From positions 496,001 to 560,000 of the forward strand of contig BQJK01000002.1 in assembly GCA_021604665.1 (NCBI GenBank): 64,000 nucleotides of DNA, given 5' to 3'. The notes beneath the pieces were generated by a model. That model was not told the origin of the DNA. It worked only from the letters and a program-made list of their open reading frames with translations, and did no database searches. A program made the translations under genes and the position numbers. Origin of the DNA: Rhodomicrobium sp. (GTDB taxonomy: Bacteria; Pseudomonadota; Alphaproteobacteria; Rhizobiales; HXMU1428-3). This document shows positions 9,505-18,742 of the stretch, one piece after another; position 1 is the first letter of the stretch, and every line of letters starts with the position of its first letter.

Positions 9505-9973
9505 AGATGGTGCAGAGGTGAGGGATGACCCTTGGCTTATGCTAACAGATGAGATGGATGTTCCAACCGAAGGGGATGTGATTATCCCTTTGGCGCTTGC
9601 CTCTGAAAAAGCTGAACGGCTCTCTAATCATAATGGGCGCATTGGCATTGCCATCCCTAATGATGTGAATATCGAAGATTATGCGGCGCTGATTGGCACT
9701 GCAGATCTTATTCAGCTGGAGTTACCAGCCTTTACGGATGGGCGGGCTTATAGCCAGGCGCGTTTGCTACGGGAAGAGCTTGGCTTTGATAAAGAGCTGA
9801 GAGTGAAGGGTGATGTGCTTGTTGATCAGGCGGCTTACTTGAAACGCTGCGGCTTTGACAGCTTTGATTTTGATGGCCCCTTTGATGCTGAGATATGGGC
9901 GCGGACCTTGTCTATTATTTCAAGCGGGTATCAACGTAATTACCGTGATAGTTTAAAGCATCGCGGTGCATAG
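9491..9973 (+). CDS. DUF934 protein of the sulfite-reductase operon
   Basis: A 160-residue DUF934 protein (MPIIKDG at the start; LELPAFTDGRAYSQARLLRE in the middle, the most conserved stretch of the family). DUF934 genes almost always follow cysI-type sulfite reductases. This one overlaps the end of cysI by 14 bases, with AAGGAGG inside cysI as ribosome site, so translation is coupled. The biochemical role is unknown. Last gene of the operon, followed by a terminator-like hairpin. Confidence 0.9.
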   Translation: MPIIKDGAEVRDDPWLMLTDEMDVPTEGDVIIPLALASEKAERLSNHNGRIGIAIPNDVNIEDYAALIGTADLIQLELPAFTDGRAYSQARLLREELGFDKELRVKGDVLVDQAAYLKRCGFDSFDFDGPFDAEIWARTLSIISSGYQRNYRDSLKHRGA

Positions 9974-9996
9974 CCCTTAAAATATACAGATTTGTG

Positions 9997-10034
9997 AAAA
10001 GCGGTCTCACTTATAACAGGGGGCCGCTTTTTTT
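9997..10034 (+). terminator. Terminator of the cys operon
   Basis: AAAAGCGG at 9997-10004 pairs with CCGCTTTT at 10024-10031, and the run of T continues. The loop is 19 bases and may pair further. It lies 24 bases after the DUF934 stop. Confidence 0.6.
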
Positions 10035-10199
10035 GCGCCTCTTTCACGCAGGTTGTGTATTGAACCAAGACAGTTGTGGTTGTCGCTGGCGAGCCAAGCT
10101 AAACTGGTATTCACGCTTAAAAGCTGTATGTTTATTTTGACTGTCAGTTTAAAGTCTGTTGCAGGGATTTTGGTGAATTTGGGAGGGGAATATTTCACA

Positions 10200-11075
10200 A
10201 TGACCATTGGTAAATCTACACATATGGCGGCGCTGGTTGGCGGGGCGGCTTATCTTTTGTTGGTGTCGCCTGCTTATGCTGGCATTGCGACCCCCGCGCC
10301 TTACGCTAAATATCTTGCCCCTGCGGTGGCGGCACATAATGCGATAGATATTCAATGGGCTGTGCCTGATTCAGCTGATCCGCAATATCCTGATGCTTCG
10401 ACTGAGAAAAAAGACGAAGCTGCTGAAGCGACGGACACAGAGGCTTCTGAAGATAATGGCGATACTGACGATGGCGTCGCAATTGAAGATGGCGTTGAGA
10501 AAGATGACAACCCAAGTCGTGATGACGCTAGTAGTGACGACGCTGATGATGAAGCCAAAGAGACAGACGCTGATAGCGCTGATGATCAAGATAAAACAGC
10601 TGAAGATGATAGCGCTGTTGATACTGATGGTGAGGACGGACAGGATGATGCCGCAACGGCCTTAGAAGAAGCCAAAAAAGAAAGCCCGGTTGAGACGGCA
10701 GACCCTAAAACTGTAGATGGATGCCAAAAGCTGATTAGTGGCATGTTGACCGGTAACCCTATTGAATTTCTCTCTGGCCGCTTCACGATGAGCAATACGG
10801 GCCGGGATAAAGTGGGTCAAATTGCAGATTTTTTAAAGGGCTGCCCAGATGCAAAAGCCGTGGTGAATGGTCATACCGATTCTGATGGCACTGAAGCTGC
10901 CAACCAACGGTTGAGCGGGCAACGGGCTGAACAGGTGATGGAGCTGCTTATTAAACTTGGGATTGATAAAAAACGCCTGCGGGCTGTTGGCCATGGCCAA
11001 AGTCAACCACTGGTTGAGAATGACACGCCGGAAAATAAAGCATTGAACCGCCGCATTGAGCTGGACCTTTATTAA
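10200..11075 (+). CDS. OmpA-family protein with acidic linker
   Basis: A 291-residue exported protein. Residues 1-27 form a signal peptide ending in PAYA. Residues 60-165 are a low-complexity, strongly acidic stretch rich in Asp and Ala. Residues 185-291 are a C-terminal OmpA domain with NGHTDSDG, NQRLSGQRA and GHGQSQP, the peptidoglycan-binding motifs. No outer-membrane barrel precedes it. It is probably a periplasmic or surface protein anchored to peptidoglycan, with the acidic stretch perhaps binding cations. The ATG at 10200 follows GGGAGGGG; earlier codons give no signal peptide. Confidence 0.85.
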   Translation: MTIGKSTHMAALVGGAAYLLLVSPAYAGIATPAPYAKYLAPAVAAHNAIDIQWAVPDSADPQYPDASTEKKDEAAEATDTEASEDNGDTDDGVAIEDGVEKDDNPSRDDASSDDADDEAKETDADSADDQDKTAEDDSAVDTDGEDGQDDAATALEEAKKESPVETADPKTVDGCQKLISGMLTGNPIEFLSGRFTMSNTGRDKVGQIADFLKGCPDAKAVVNGHTDSDGTEAANQRLSGQRAEQVMELLIKLGIDKKRLRAVGHGQSQPLVENDTPENKALNRRIELDLY

Positions 11076-11158
11076 TAACGAGGGCGCTGCTATCTCAAAA
11101 ATGTTATTTGATAGGCAGCTTCGGTATGTGCTTTAAAAAGTTAGATTAAGTGATTAAT

Positions 11159-11210
11159 CCGCAGTTCTCCCCCCGGTTGTGGCGATCGGATGTGGAGCCT
11201 GCGGGTTTTT
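11159..11210 (+). terminator. Possible terminator after the OmpA-like gene
   Basis: CCGCAG..CTCC at 11159-11170 pairs with GGAG.CTGCGG at 11194-11204, followed by five T. The loop is long (about 23 bases). It lies 84 bases after the OmpA-like stop codon. Confidence 0.45.
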
Positions 11211-11375
11211 CATGCAGACTTACTTAAACTATGGCGATGCTCTGTGTGGCAGGCGCTTTACTTCTTGCTTGTTCTGAGGGTGGCATCCTTAAAGACCAAC
11301 ACCCGCTGAGACGACCGCATTTTTTTAAGTATCTGCAGCACCTAACAATGTAACGCCGCCAACGGAATGTGATTG

Positions 11376-11687
11376 ATGACCGGGACAGACACAGCTGTAA
11401 CTAAATTGATGAGTGCCACACCGCGCGAATTTTATCGCAGCTTAAAAGCCCTCGCCCCAGAGCTGCCGATTAGTGATGAACAGAGGGAATTTAAACTGCC
11501 GACTGGTGCTGGTTCCGCGGCGGGGTCTGCTGTCATATCATACACTGTGCTGCCGCCCCGTCAGGTAACTGGCGTTTTAAGCCTGCCGCAAATGAAGGTG
11601 ATGATTGAGTTTGATGGTGCCGAAAATGAAGAGCGGCAACAATTTATGCGCGCTTTTGATCTGGCCTTTCGCCGCGGCGGTGGGTGA
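11376..11687 (+). CDS. Small conserved-looking hypothetical protein
   Basis: A 103-residue soluble protein that I do not recognise. It has balanced composition, with REFYRSLKAL near the N-terminus, a Gly/Ser/Ala turn in the middle, then two strands (VISYTVLPP and KVMIEFDG) and a helix rich in Arg at the end. It ends only 9 bases before the convergent cobM stop. Either TTG at 11373 or ATG at 11376 could be the start. It may belong to a small alphaproteobacterial family, but nothing in the sequence indicates a function. Confidence 0.6.
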   Translation: MTGTDTAVTKLMSATPREFYRSLKALAPELPISDEQREFKLPTGAGSAAGSAVISYTVLPPRQVTGVLSLPQMKVMIEFDGAENEERQQFMRAFDLAFRRGGG

Positions 11688-11696
11688 ACTTTTTAG

Positions 11697-12551
11697 CTAT
11701 TTGGTCGCCGGTTTTAGATGTCTATCATGTGCGGCATCATAAAGAGCGCTGCGGCGTTTTTCGCTGCGCTGGTTTAGCTGCTGCTCATTGCTGCCCTCAC
11801 CTACGTCTCTTCGTAAATCAGCCTCCGGCTCAGCCAAGGCGCGGCCGACAAAAATAATGGCAGTGCGTTTTATCTGGTGGGTTTTGATGGCAGCATCCAA
11901 ACCTTGAAGCGTTGTGCGAATGAGCTTTTCACTTGGCCAGGTCACTTCTGAGGCGATAACCACCGGGCAATCAGCGCCGTATAGGGGGGTTAGATCCTCT
12001 GTGATTTTATCAATGTTACTAGCTGAGAGATGAATGGCCAGGGTGGCACCGCTTTGACCAAGCAGCTTGAGGCTTTCCCCATCTGGCATTGCTGAGGCAC
12101 GCTTTGAGGTTCTTGTTAATATCACAGTCTGATTGAGAAATGGGATGGTCAGCTCATTACCAAGAGCGGCGGCGGCGGCGGCGAAAGCTGGCACGCCGGG
12201 GACGATTTCATACGCTATTTCTAGGGCTTTTAAAGCGCTGATCTGTTCACCGATAGCGCTATAGAGTGCGGTGTCGCCAGAATGTAGCCGCGCCATGTCT
12301 TGCCCATTGGCTTTGGCTGTTTCAAATTCGGTGATGATCTCTTCCAGAGTTAGAGAGGCGGTGTTGATAATGCGCGCGTTTTTTTGCGCAAATTTCAGCA
12401 TATCGTCAGGGATTAATGAGCCCGCATATAATATGACCGGGCAGCGCTCTATCAGCTCTTTGGCGCGCAGGGTTAGGAGATCTGCCGCCCCTGGCCCTGC
12501 CCCAATGAAATAGACAGTATTCGGCGTGACAGTTTTAGGTGTAACAGTCAT
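11697..12551 (-). CDS. cobM: Precorrin-4 C11-methyltransferase
   Basis: About 284 residues of the tetrapyrrole methylase fold, homologous to but distinct from cobA upstream. GAGPGAADLLTLRA, LYAGSLIPDDML, ARLHSGDTALYSAI and VPGVPAFAAAAA are the cobM/cbiF signatures. It methylates C11 of precorrin-4 in cobalamin synthesis. No other corrin-ring gene is in the window, so this is an isolated member or the edge of a dispersed pathway. The ATG at 12551 is preferred; the longer form would add an Arg-rich tail. The last 45 residues are a charged extension beyond the domain. Confidence 0.88.
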   Translation of the reverse strand: MTVTPKTVTPNTVYFIGAGPGAADLLTLRAKELIERCPVILYAGSLIPDDMLKFAQKNARIINTASLTLEEIITEFETAKANGQDMARLHSGDTALYSAIGEQISALKALEIAYEIVPGVPAFAAAAAALGNELTIPFLNQTVILTRTSKRASAMPDGESLKLLGQSGATLAIHLSASNIDKITEDLTPLYGADCPVVIASEVTWPSEKLIRTTLQGLDAAIKTHQIKRTAIIFVGRALAEPEADLRRDVGEGSNEQQLNQRSEKRRSALYDAAHDRHLKPATK

Positions 12552-12642
12552 GTTGCTACAGCTTTCTCTTCTGGTTGGGCGGCGCCTGGATATAACCAGC
12601 ATTAGGGGCCAGTTTTATGTCTATGGCACATCCAGATAGCTT

Positions 12643-12689
12643 GATCACCAGCATGGCTTTTCGGCCTGTGCTGGTGATCTTTCTTTTTT
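12643..12689. terminator. Strong hairpin between leuB and cobM
   Basis: GATCACCAGCA at 12643-12653 pairs with TGCTGGTGATC at 12669-12679, with additional GC pairs in the loop. The T-rich run is on the plus-strand side (12680-12689). It therefore reads best as a plus-strand terminator, although both neighbours are on the minus strand. On the minus strand it may still act as an RNA-stabilising end for leuB. Confidence 0.5.
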
Positions 12690-12708
12690 GAAGGTTTCAA
12701 GGCGTGTT

Positions 12709-13815
12709 TTACGCCAGCTTATTAAGTTCATCCAGAATGGCGGTGCCCATTTCACTGGTTGTGACTTGCTGTTTACCGGGTTGCATAATGTCACCTGTTC
12801 TCAGGCCATTGCTGAGCACAGTTGATATGGCTTTTTCAACCATATCAGCTTCATCAGCCAGGCTGCATGAATAGCGCAGCGCCATGGCAAAGCTTGAAAT
12901 CATAGCGATTGGGTTGGCTTTGCCTTCACCAGCAATATCTGGAGCCGACCCATGTACCGGTTCATACATCGCTTTGGCGCGGCCATTCTCATCTTCAGCG
13001 CCAAGTGAAGCTGAGGGGAGCATGCCCAATGAGCCGGTAAGCATGGCGGCTACGTCTGAGAGAATATCACCGAAGAGATTGTCAGTTACAATCACATCAA
13101 ACTGCTTTGGCGCCCGCACCAGCTGCATGGCGCAATTATCTGCAAGGATATGCTCCAGCTTCACATCACTAAAATCTTCTTGGTGAATTTTAGAGACAAC
13201 CTCATGCCATAGCACGCCGGTTTTCATGACATTGCGCTTCTCTGATGAGTGCACCATGTTGCCGCGCTTTCTTGCAAGGTCAAAGGCGACACGGGCAATG
13301 CGGTCAATTTCATATGTTTCATAGAGCTGGGTATCGACAGCGCGCTTCTGGCCATTTTCAAGGTCTGTAATCTCTTTTGGTTCACCAAAATAGACACCCC
13401 CAGTTAGCTCACGAACAATAAGAATATCGAGCCCTTCAACAAGCTCGCGCTTCAAACTAGAGCTTTCGGCTAGCGCTGGATAACAGATAGCGGGGCGTAA
13501 GTTTGCAAAGAGGCCAAGGTCTTTACGTAGCCGCAATAGCCCGGCTTCTGGCCGTGATTCATAGGGGACATCATCCCATTTAGGGCCGCCAACCGCGCCG
13601 AACATTACGGCGTCTGCTTTTTGTGCGAGGTCCATTGTGGCGTCATCTATCGCTGCGCCATGGGCATCATAAGCTGCACCGCCGACAAGGCCGCGCTCAG
13701 TATTAAAGCTATGAGCGCCTCGGTCATTGAACCAGGAGATGATGCGGTCCACTTCCACCATAATTTCGGTTCCAATGCCGTCGCCCGGCAGGATCAATAG
13801 ATCAAATGTGCTCAT
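12709..13815 (-). CDS. leuB: 3-isopropylmalate dehydrogenase
   Basis: A 368-residue NAD-dependent beta-decarboxylating dehydrogenase of leucine synthesis. GDGIGTEI lies at the N-terminus, GPKWD near residue 78, and the substrate arginines in [16 protein letters not shown]. The metal-binding aspartates are in [14 protein letters not shown], and the adenine-binding loop is [12 protein letters not shown]. The length is normal. GGTAAAGAG precedes the ATG. leuD lies 1.4 kb upstream on the same strand with a Sel1-repeat gene between; leuC is not in the window. Confidence 0.95.
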   Translation of the reverse strand: MSTFDLLILPGDGIGTEIMVEVDRIISWFNDRGAHSFNTERGLVGGAAYDAHGAAIDDATMDLAQKADAVMFGAVGGPKWDDVPYESRPEAGLLRLRKDLGLFANLRPAICYPALAESSSLKRELVEGLDILIVRELTGGVYFGEPKEITDLENGQKRAVDTQLYETYEIDRIARVAFDLARKRGNMVHSSEKRNVMKTGVLWHEVVSKIHQEDFSDVKLEHILADNCAMQLVRAPKQFDVIVTDNLFGDILSDVAAMLTGSLGMLPSASLGAEDENGRAKAMYEPVHGSAPDIAGEGKANPIAMISSFAMALRYSCSLADEADMVEKAISTVLSNGLRTGDIMQPGKQQVTTSEMGTAILDELNKLA

Positions 13816-14243
13816 TTAAGTCTCTTTACCTTATCGCGTTTTTTAGTGATGAGACTGCTTACCCCCCAGAGCACAATTTGGCAAGCCATGGTGGCCCGGC
13901 TTTAGCTGGTAGTGGGCACCACCATTAGCCCCCAACAGGCTTTAAGACGCTCATATGGGGCTGATTACGTTTTAGGGCGATGAAGTTTGCTTGCTTGCTG
14001 GCAATGAAATGGTGTGGTGAGCTCGAGATGAAGTGGCGGAAAAGAACGGGTGCGCTGGAGAAAAAAGATACCCCACCCAAATTGATGTATATCAGGCGTT
14101 AAGGTTCGGTTCAAAACGCCAACAGCACACCCGCCAAGTTTTAGCTGCCATAAGCCGATAGAGCTTGTTTGACAGAGAGCTGATCTGGCAAAGACCAGGA
14201 TTTTTAACGGCCTTTGCCAATGTTTTCTATAAGCAGGTGATGC
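13816..14243. other. Intergenic region, leuB upstream
   Basis: No gene is visible in this stretch. It should contain the leuB promoter. An 8-bp inverted repeat (TGGCAAAG at 14186, CTTTGCCA at 14212) may be the end structure of the Sel1 gene. Confidence 0.4.
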
Positions 14244-15017
14244 TTAGAATAGTGGTTTCGTATCATTCTGGTCGGCGTCTGGTGTTACAACATCAGGGTT
14301 ATAGCCGCTCTCTTTCAACTCGATAGCGTGGATATCACCTTCACTGGCGACTTCATCAATCAGTGCTTTACCTGCTGAAAGGTCTCTCTTAACACCATAG
14401 CCTTTGATGAGTGCCAGGCCGTAATTATATTTGCCAATGGAGTAGCCATCTTTTGCGGCATCTTCTACCCAGCGGGTGGATTCTTCAGCATCCTTTTTCA
14501 CACCGAAACCGTTTTGATGCATATAGGACATCCAGATTTTAGAATGCTGGTTGCCATGGTCAGCGCAGGTTTTAAAAATCTTTAGCGCATCGACATGACG
14601 GCCGGATTTGGTGGCGAGATAACCTAGAGAGCAGACAAAGCTTTTGCCCTCTTTCAATTTGCTATCCATATGTTTGATGAGGTAGCCCATGGAGAATTCC
14701 TGTGGGTTGGTCTCGCCATATTCATCTTCATGATCGGCGGCTTCAATCTTTGGCATGCCATCAGGGATGATGTTGAGGCCTTTAAGTTGCTTATCTTCTG
14801 CTGCGGCGACACCTTCCGATGGAAGACCTATTTCGGATGTGGCGGCTTTTTGATCCGCTTTGGCAGTGGCTAAACTCAGCACAGATGTGGAGGCCATAAG
14901 AGCAGATAGCATGTACGCGGACATCATAAGCGCTGATCCCTTAATGGGCGCTGCTAAAATGGTGAACGTCTTGAATTTCTTAAAATACGACAATTTTATA
15001 AGATACGACTGGCGCAT
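14244..15017 (-). CDS. Exported Sel1-repeat protein
   Basis: A 257-residue protein with a long basic N-terminus and a hydrophobic stretch (about residues 30-53) ending near AKA, which reads as a signal sequence. The C-terminal half has Sel1/TPR-like helical repeats: HSKIWMSYMHQNGFGVKKDA, then GKYNYGLALIKGYGVKRD. Such repeats mediate protein contacts in the periplasm. The AGGAG site 7 bases before the ATG at 15017 supports this long start; an internal Met-Met near residue 31 is an alternative. The gene lies between leuD and leuB but shows no functional link to leucine synthesis. Confidence 0.75.
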   Translation of the reverse strand: MRQSYLIKLSYFKKFKTFTILAAPIKGSALMMSAYMLSALMASTSVLSLATAKADQKAATSEIGLPSEGVAAAEDKQLKGLNIIPDGMPKIEAADHEDEYGETNPQEFSMGYLIKHMDSKLKEGKSFVCSLGYLATKSGRHVDALKIFKTCADHGNQHSKIWMSYMHQNGFGVKKDAEESTRWVEDAAKDGYSIGKYNYGLALIKGYGVKRDLSAGKALIDEVASEGDIHAIELKESGYNPDVVTPDADQNDTKPLF

Positions 15018-15128
15018 GTTGGGCTCCTGAGGGGCTACAAATACAGTTCATCTACATTATCAAGCCACCGCCATAAAAGGACCAGTCAGATTGTTGGATA
15101 ATTTGTAAGTAAATTGTCAGAAGACCAT

Positions 15129-15166
15129 AAAAAACCGCGCAAACGGGCTGTTTGCGCAGTTTTTTT
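15129..15166 (-). terminator. Terminator after leuD
   Basis: GCGCAAAC at 15137-15144 and GTTTGCGC at 15150-15157 form a tight stem flanked by A-rich and T-rich runs, so it can act in both directions. On the minus strand it lies 31 bases after the leuD stop codon. Confidence 0.75.
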
Positions 15167-15196
15167 AACTAAGAATTGAAACTGCGTGGAACCTGC

Positions 15197-15802
15197 TTAA
15201 ACCCAGGGGCGCGACTGACCAAGCTGGGATTCATAGCTTTTAATGGCACTTTCTTTTTGAAGTGTAAGGCCAATATCATCAAGGCCTTCAAGCAGGCAAT
15301 GCTTGCGGAAAGGGTCTATCTCGAATGTGATTGTGCCGCCATCCGGGCCTTTAATTTCCTGGCTTTCAAGATCAATCGTAATGAGGGCATTGGCACCGCG
15401 CTTGGCATCATCCATTAGCTTATCTACATCAGCTTGCGGAAGCTTGATTGGCAAGATGCCGTTTTTAAAGCAGTTATTATAGAAAATATCTGCAAAGCTT
15501 GGGGCAATGATGCAGCTGATGCCGAAATCTTTAATTGCCCAGGGCGCATGCTCGCGACTAGAGCCACAGCCAAAATTCTCGCCGGTTACCAGGATTTTAG
15601 CATCTCTATATTGCGGCTTGTTGAGGACGAAGTCTGCGATCTCTTCGCCGTTATCGTCAAAGCGCATTTCATCAAATAGATTGCCTCCGAGACCCGTTCT
15701 CTTGATGGTTTTTAAAAACTGCTTTGGGATGATCATATCTGTATCGATATTAATCATTGGCAATGGGGCGGCAACACCCTCTAGGGTGGTGAACTTATCC
15801 AT
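15197..15802 (-). CDS. leuD: 3-isopropylmalate dehydratase small subunit
   Basis: A 201-residue swivel-domain subunit of the LeuCD aconitase-like enzyme. The signatures are [17 protein letters not shown] at the N-terminus, [15 protein letters not shown] at about residue 75 and [18 protein letters not shown]. It isomerises 2- to 3-isopropylmalate with LeuC, which is not in this window. The ATG at 15802 has GGAG 7 bases upstream and matches the family start; a longer reading frame to 15862 adds an unlikely leader. Confidence 0.94.
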   Translation of the reverse strand: MDKFTTLEGVAAPLPMINIDTDMIIPKQFLKTIKRTGLGGNLFDEMRFDDNGEEIADFVLNKPQYRDAKILVTGENFGCGSSREHAPWAIKDFGISCIIAPSFADIFYNNCFKNGILPIKLPQADVDKLMDDAKRGANALITIDLESQEIKGPDGGTITFEIDPFRKHCLLEGLDDIGLTLQKESAIKSYESQLGQSRPWV

Positions 15803-15983
15803 GACGGACTCCGGCGTTAAGAGTGATAAATTTAGCTTTTGGATGCGCAATCTCTGCTGCACTCTGAGCTATAGCGATGTTTTTTCCATTTGTAGAGGCG
15901 GCTGTCAAGTCACGCGGGTAGACCTCAGCGCTTTAGACGCCTCATTTATAGGCGCTGCCCTGAAGTTTTTACCTTATGTCTTG

Positions 15984-16514
15984 CTAACGGCCTTTGGTAA
16001 CCTCTGCATAGCAGCGCTTCATACGCTGGCAGCGCTCTGGTCCGGGGGGGTGCATGTTTGAGGCTGGAGCAGACCAAATGAATTTACAGATTTGGCCCAT
16101 GCCGGATTTTGTAAGCCAGCCCCGGCGATGACCGCGCTTAATAGCGAAACAATCTGCTGTTGCTTCATCTGGACCGCGGAACTGATGAGCGCATTCATGA
16201 CTATAAATCCAGAGCTTTACCTGCTTATTCAAGCGTTTTAAAAGGCGCGGATTGAGGATAAGAAAGCCATTAAAAGCGCCGCCAAAATCATCTAGTGTTG
16301 GGTCATAAATAGTGGGGCGCTTGCCGCAAATCATACGTGTGCCATCTATCATCAAGCGGCCGGGTGCAAAGATTTGCGGGTTTTTCAGGCCTCTATCACG
16401 TGCATATTTTTGAGGGGTGTAGGCTTCGGCTGCATAACTCTCAGCTAAGGGAGTGAGAGCGAGCAGAATTAGAAAAGGGGCTAGGAGATAGAGAGCAATT
16501 TTCAATTTTTTCAT
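15984..16514 (-). CDS. Small exported HExxH zincin-like protein
   Basis: A 176-residue protein with a signal peptide (1-29, ending SYAA). Residues 106-110 are HECAH, a full HExxH zinc-protease motif. It is followed by GPDEATADCFA, in which E117 and D121 resemble the third-ligand region of gluzincin-type peptidases. Six cysteines (C63, C108, C122 and three near the C-terminus) suggest disulfides in the periplasm. I recognise no named family. The length is small for a peptidase, so it may be a minimal zincin or a degenerate member. Confidence 0.7.
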   Translation of the reverse strand: MKKLKIALYLLAPFLILLALTPLAESYAAEAYTPQKYARDRGLKNPQIFAPGRLMIDGTRMICGKRPTIYDPTLDDFGGAFNGFLILNPRLLKRLNKQVKLWIYSHECAHQFRGPDEATADCFAIKRGHRRGWLTKSGMGQICKFIWSAPASNMHPPGPERCQRMKRCYAEVTKGR

Positions 16515-16762
16515 ACCATGCTGCAGCGCTTGGCTTACATCCCGTTTTTGCTGGTTGAACTGATTGTGACAACGTTACGGGAATAAACCGAAATTGCAAT
16601 GGTTTTTCAAAATCGCGCCGCGGTTTTTGGAGGAGGGCCTCACTTCGTTATGCCCCCTGCTTTGCTTCGATATTGCAGCGACCATGCCTTGCCCTTGTGG
16701 CTACCGGTGCTTGCCGGAATGGAGGCGTTTATGAGGCTATGAAATTGAGCGAATAAGGCGAA

Positions 16763-18061
16763 TTACCCCTCGGTTGCCATGGATTTTAACTCATCAAGAA
16801 AGATTAAAAATTCAGGCAAAGCGCTTTCTTTTATGACCTGTTGGTATCGGCTGCTTTGCTCCTCTTCAGCCAGGCGGAGTATCTCCTCTCCTGGCCGGCG
16901 CAAAGCCTCCACTGCGGCGCTATCGAATGAGCAGTAAATGCGGCTTTCATGGTGCTTTAACTCTTGTAACAACGGCTCCAGCTCGACTGGTGTGAAAAGG
17001 CCAAACCAATGGCCATTCCTTCGCCCAAGCGCCTCTTCATCAAATAGCAGCGGAATGTAATCAGTTTCCTGACCTTTCTTTTCACGCTCCAGGGTGAATA
17101 TATCGCTTTGCCCGGCCACCCATTTTGCATAGGCGGATATTTGTTCGTACAGGCTCTCGTCTGGGTCGGGGGTGAAGTTGCCATTTACAGGCGTGCCGCG
17201 TTTCTCACTTCCGTTTAATAGCGGGCTGCGCTTTAAGCTTCCCTTTTGGCTGGTATTTAAATTTGGCTCTATATTGGGGGCTACACCCGTTGGGGTGCCC
17301 TTTGCCGGGGTTATGGGCTGTGGGCCGCGAGCTGGTTGCCACTTTATATGTGCATTTGAGGCTTCATCACGAGCCGGTGCCTCACCCCGTTGAGCGTAGA
17401 GAGGGGGCTGCTGTGGGGCAGCGGGCTTCACCAGCGGCGGTAGTCCCCGGCCAGCTTTGATCACAGCTGTGTTTGTAGATTTCTCTGCGGCGGGTGGAGG
17501 GGGCTGCTTGAGGTTATTTTGGTGGTTGGGCTGCTCATTCGCCGTTTCATTATTATCACCGTTGGCGGCTTTTAGTATATCAGTCAGTGAGGGCATTGCG
17601 GGTTTCGGTGGCGGCGCGCCGGCCTCTGGCCCTTGCGGCGCGGTAAAGCCGGGATTTTGAAGGGGTTCGCTTTTTAGGCTAACTTTCTGCGGTGCCAGCG
17701 GGGCTGGATTATCTGCCTGGATTTTGGACGCTGGTGCAGGGGGTGTTTTCTGTTCAGCTGCTTCAGCCAGTTTTGGCAAGTTGGCTGCGGGGCTAGCATG
17801 AGGAGTATTTGCCAGTTGGGGGCTTACTGGTTGGTGAGGCGCTGATTGCGGAGCTGGTGGTTGCTGGCGCTCAGAAGCTGCGGAGGTTTTTATGCGATTT
17901 GCAATTTCCTCAACAATGCGCGCTTGTTTATTGGCAAATTTCTGGAGTTTTAATTCTTGCTGTTTGCGGGCAAGCGCACGAGCTTGACGATTAATCACCC
18001 ATAGGGCTGTGCATAACAGGGCACAGCCGATGCCGATTGCGATGTATAGAAGTATCGTCAT
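16763..18061 (-). CDS. Membrane-anchored proline-rich protein, unknown function
   Basis: A 432-residue protein. Residues 3-23 form one membrane helix, followed by a short basic coiled coil (24-62). Residues 65-300 are a low-complexity linker rich in Pro, Ala, Gln and Asn. The last 120 residues form a folded-looking acidic domain (YEQISAYAKWVAGQSD ... FLIFLDELKSM). The layout (anchor, spacer, domain) resembles envelope-spanning or tethering proteins. I do not recognise the C-terminal domain. The frame is well maintained over the linker, which argues that it is a real gene. Confidence 0.65.
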   Translation of the reverse strand: MTILLYIAIGIGCALLCTALWVINRQARALARKQQELKLQKFANKQARIVEEIANRIKTSAASERQQPPAPQSAPHQPVSPQLANTPHASPAANLPKLAEAAEQKTPPAPASKIQADNPAPLAPQKVSLKSEPLQNPGFTAPQGPEAGAPPPKPAMPSLTDILKAANGDNNETANEQPNHQNNLKQPPPPAAEKSTNTAVIKAGRGLPPLVKPAAPQQPPLYAQRGEAPARDEASNAHIKWQPARGPQPITPAKGTPTGVAPNIEPNLNTSQKGSLKRSPLLNGSEKRGTPVNGNFTPDPDESLYEQISAYAKWVAGQSDIFTLEREKKGQETDYIPLLFDEEALGRRNGHWFGLFTPVELEPLLQELKHHESRIYCSFDSAAVEALRRPGEEILRLAEEEQSSRYQQVIKESALPEFLIFLDELKSMATEG

Positions 18062-18742
18062 GTATCAGATGATGACCTTATGATAGCTGTGCCGGTTGCG
18101 GGGGAACAGCTATGCTTTGCCCTCGCCATATCTCTGGCTCTTACACAAACTCTGCCGTTTTTACTGGTTGCTCAGGCTTTTACCAAACGAATGCCCGTCG
18201 CTAATTCATGCTCATTTGCGCTTAAGGCTTATAGGTGTTTGCTGCCTCTTTAAACCAACCGCAGTTCAAATACAGTCTGCTTTAAAACTCAGGCTTCTTC
18301 AAAAGATTTAAGCTGCGATGGCTTTGGGATGCGCCCTATTAGTCTCACACTAGGGGTTTGCACAATTGGAGCCCCCTATTCAGCGTTATTTACTCTTATA
18401 TTATGCTGTGCGCGCCTAAATTAACGCGTTTATGTAACCTTATTCGCTCGTCGCAGAAATTAATCATATGTTTAATTATTGCACCCATCAAGGCAAGGGA
18501 GTGGGGTTGGAGCAAAAATACAGTGGAGAGGGCGTTTTTTGTCATTTTATATTGCTCTTTTGTAGCTAACCCTGCTTTTTGAGCGGGGTCTTGCTGTGGC
18601 TGGTTGGCGGCACTCCGACTAATAAGGCCAGCATTGACCGTATTGTAGGGGCTTTGAAAGTGGACACAGGTTTTTGCTTGGTTTAGTGTCCTCGAAGCAC
18701 AGATGTTGCTGGGCTATCCTTGTGAAATATAAAGCAAATTGG
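18062..18742. other. Long intergenic region, nothing recognised
   Basis: About 680 bases between two divergent genes. Open frames here are short, without ribosome sites and of unlikely composition (rich in Leu, Cys, Trp). No RNA gene or clear repeat is seen. Promoters for both neighbours are expected here. Confidence 0.45.

Noticed and set aside
10306-10795. Several open frames in other phases over the acidic OmpA linker
   Set aside because: They arise from the biased codons of the Asp/Ala-rich stretch and have Ser- or Met-rich nonsense composition.
12552-12708. Cobalamin riboswitch upstream of cobM
   Set aside because: No B12-box-like sequence was seen; the structure there is a simple hairpin.
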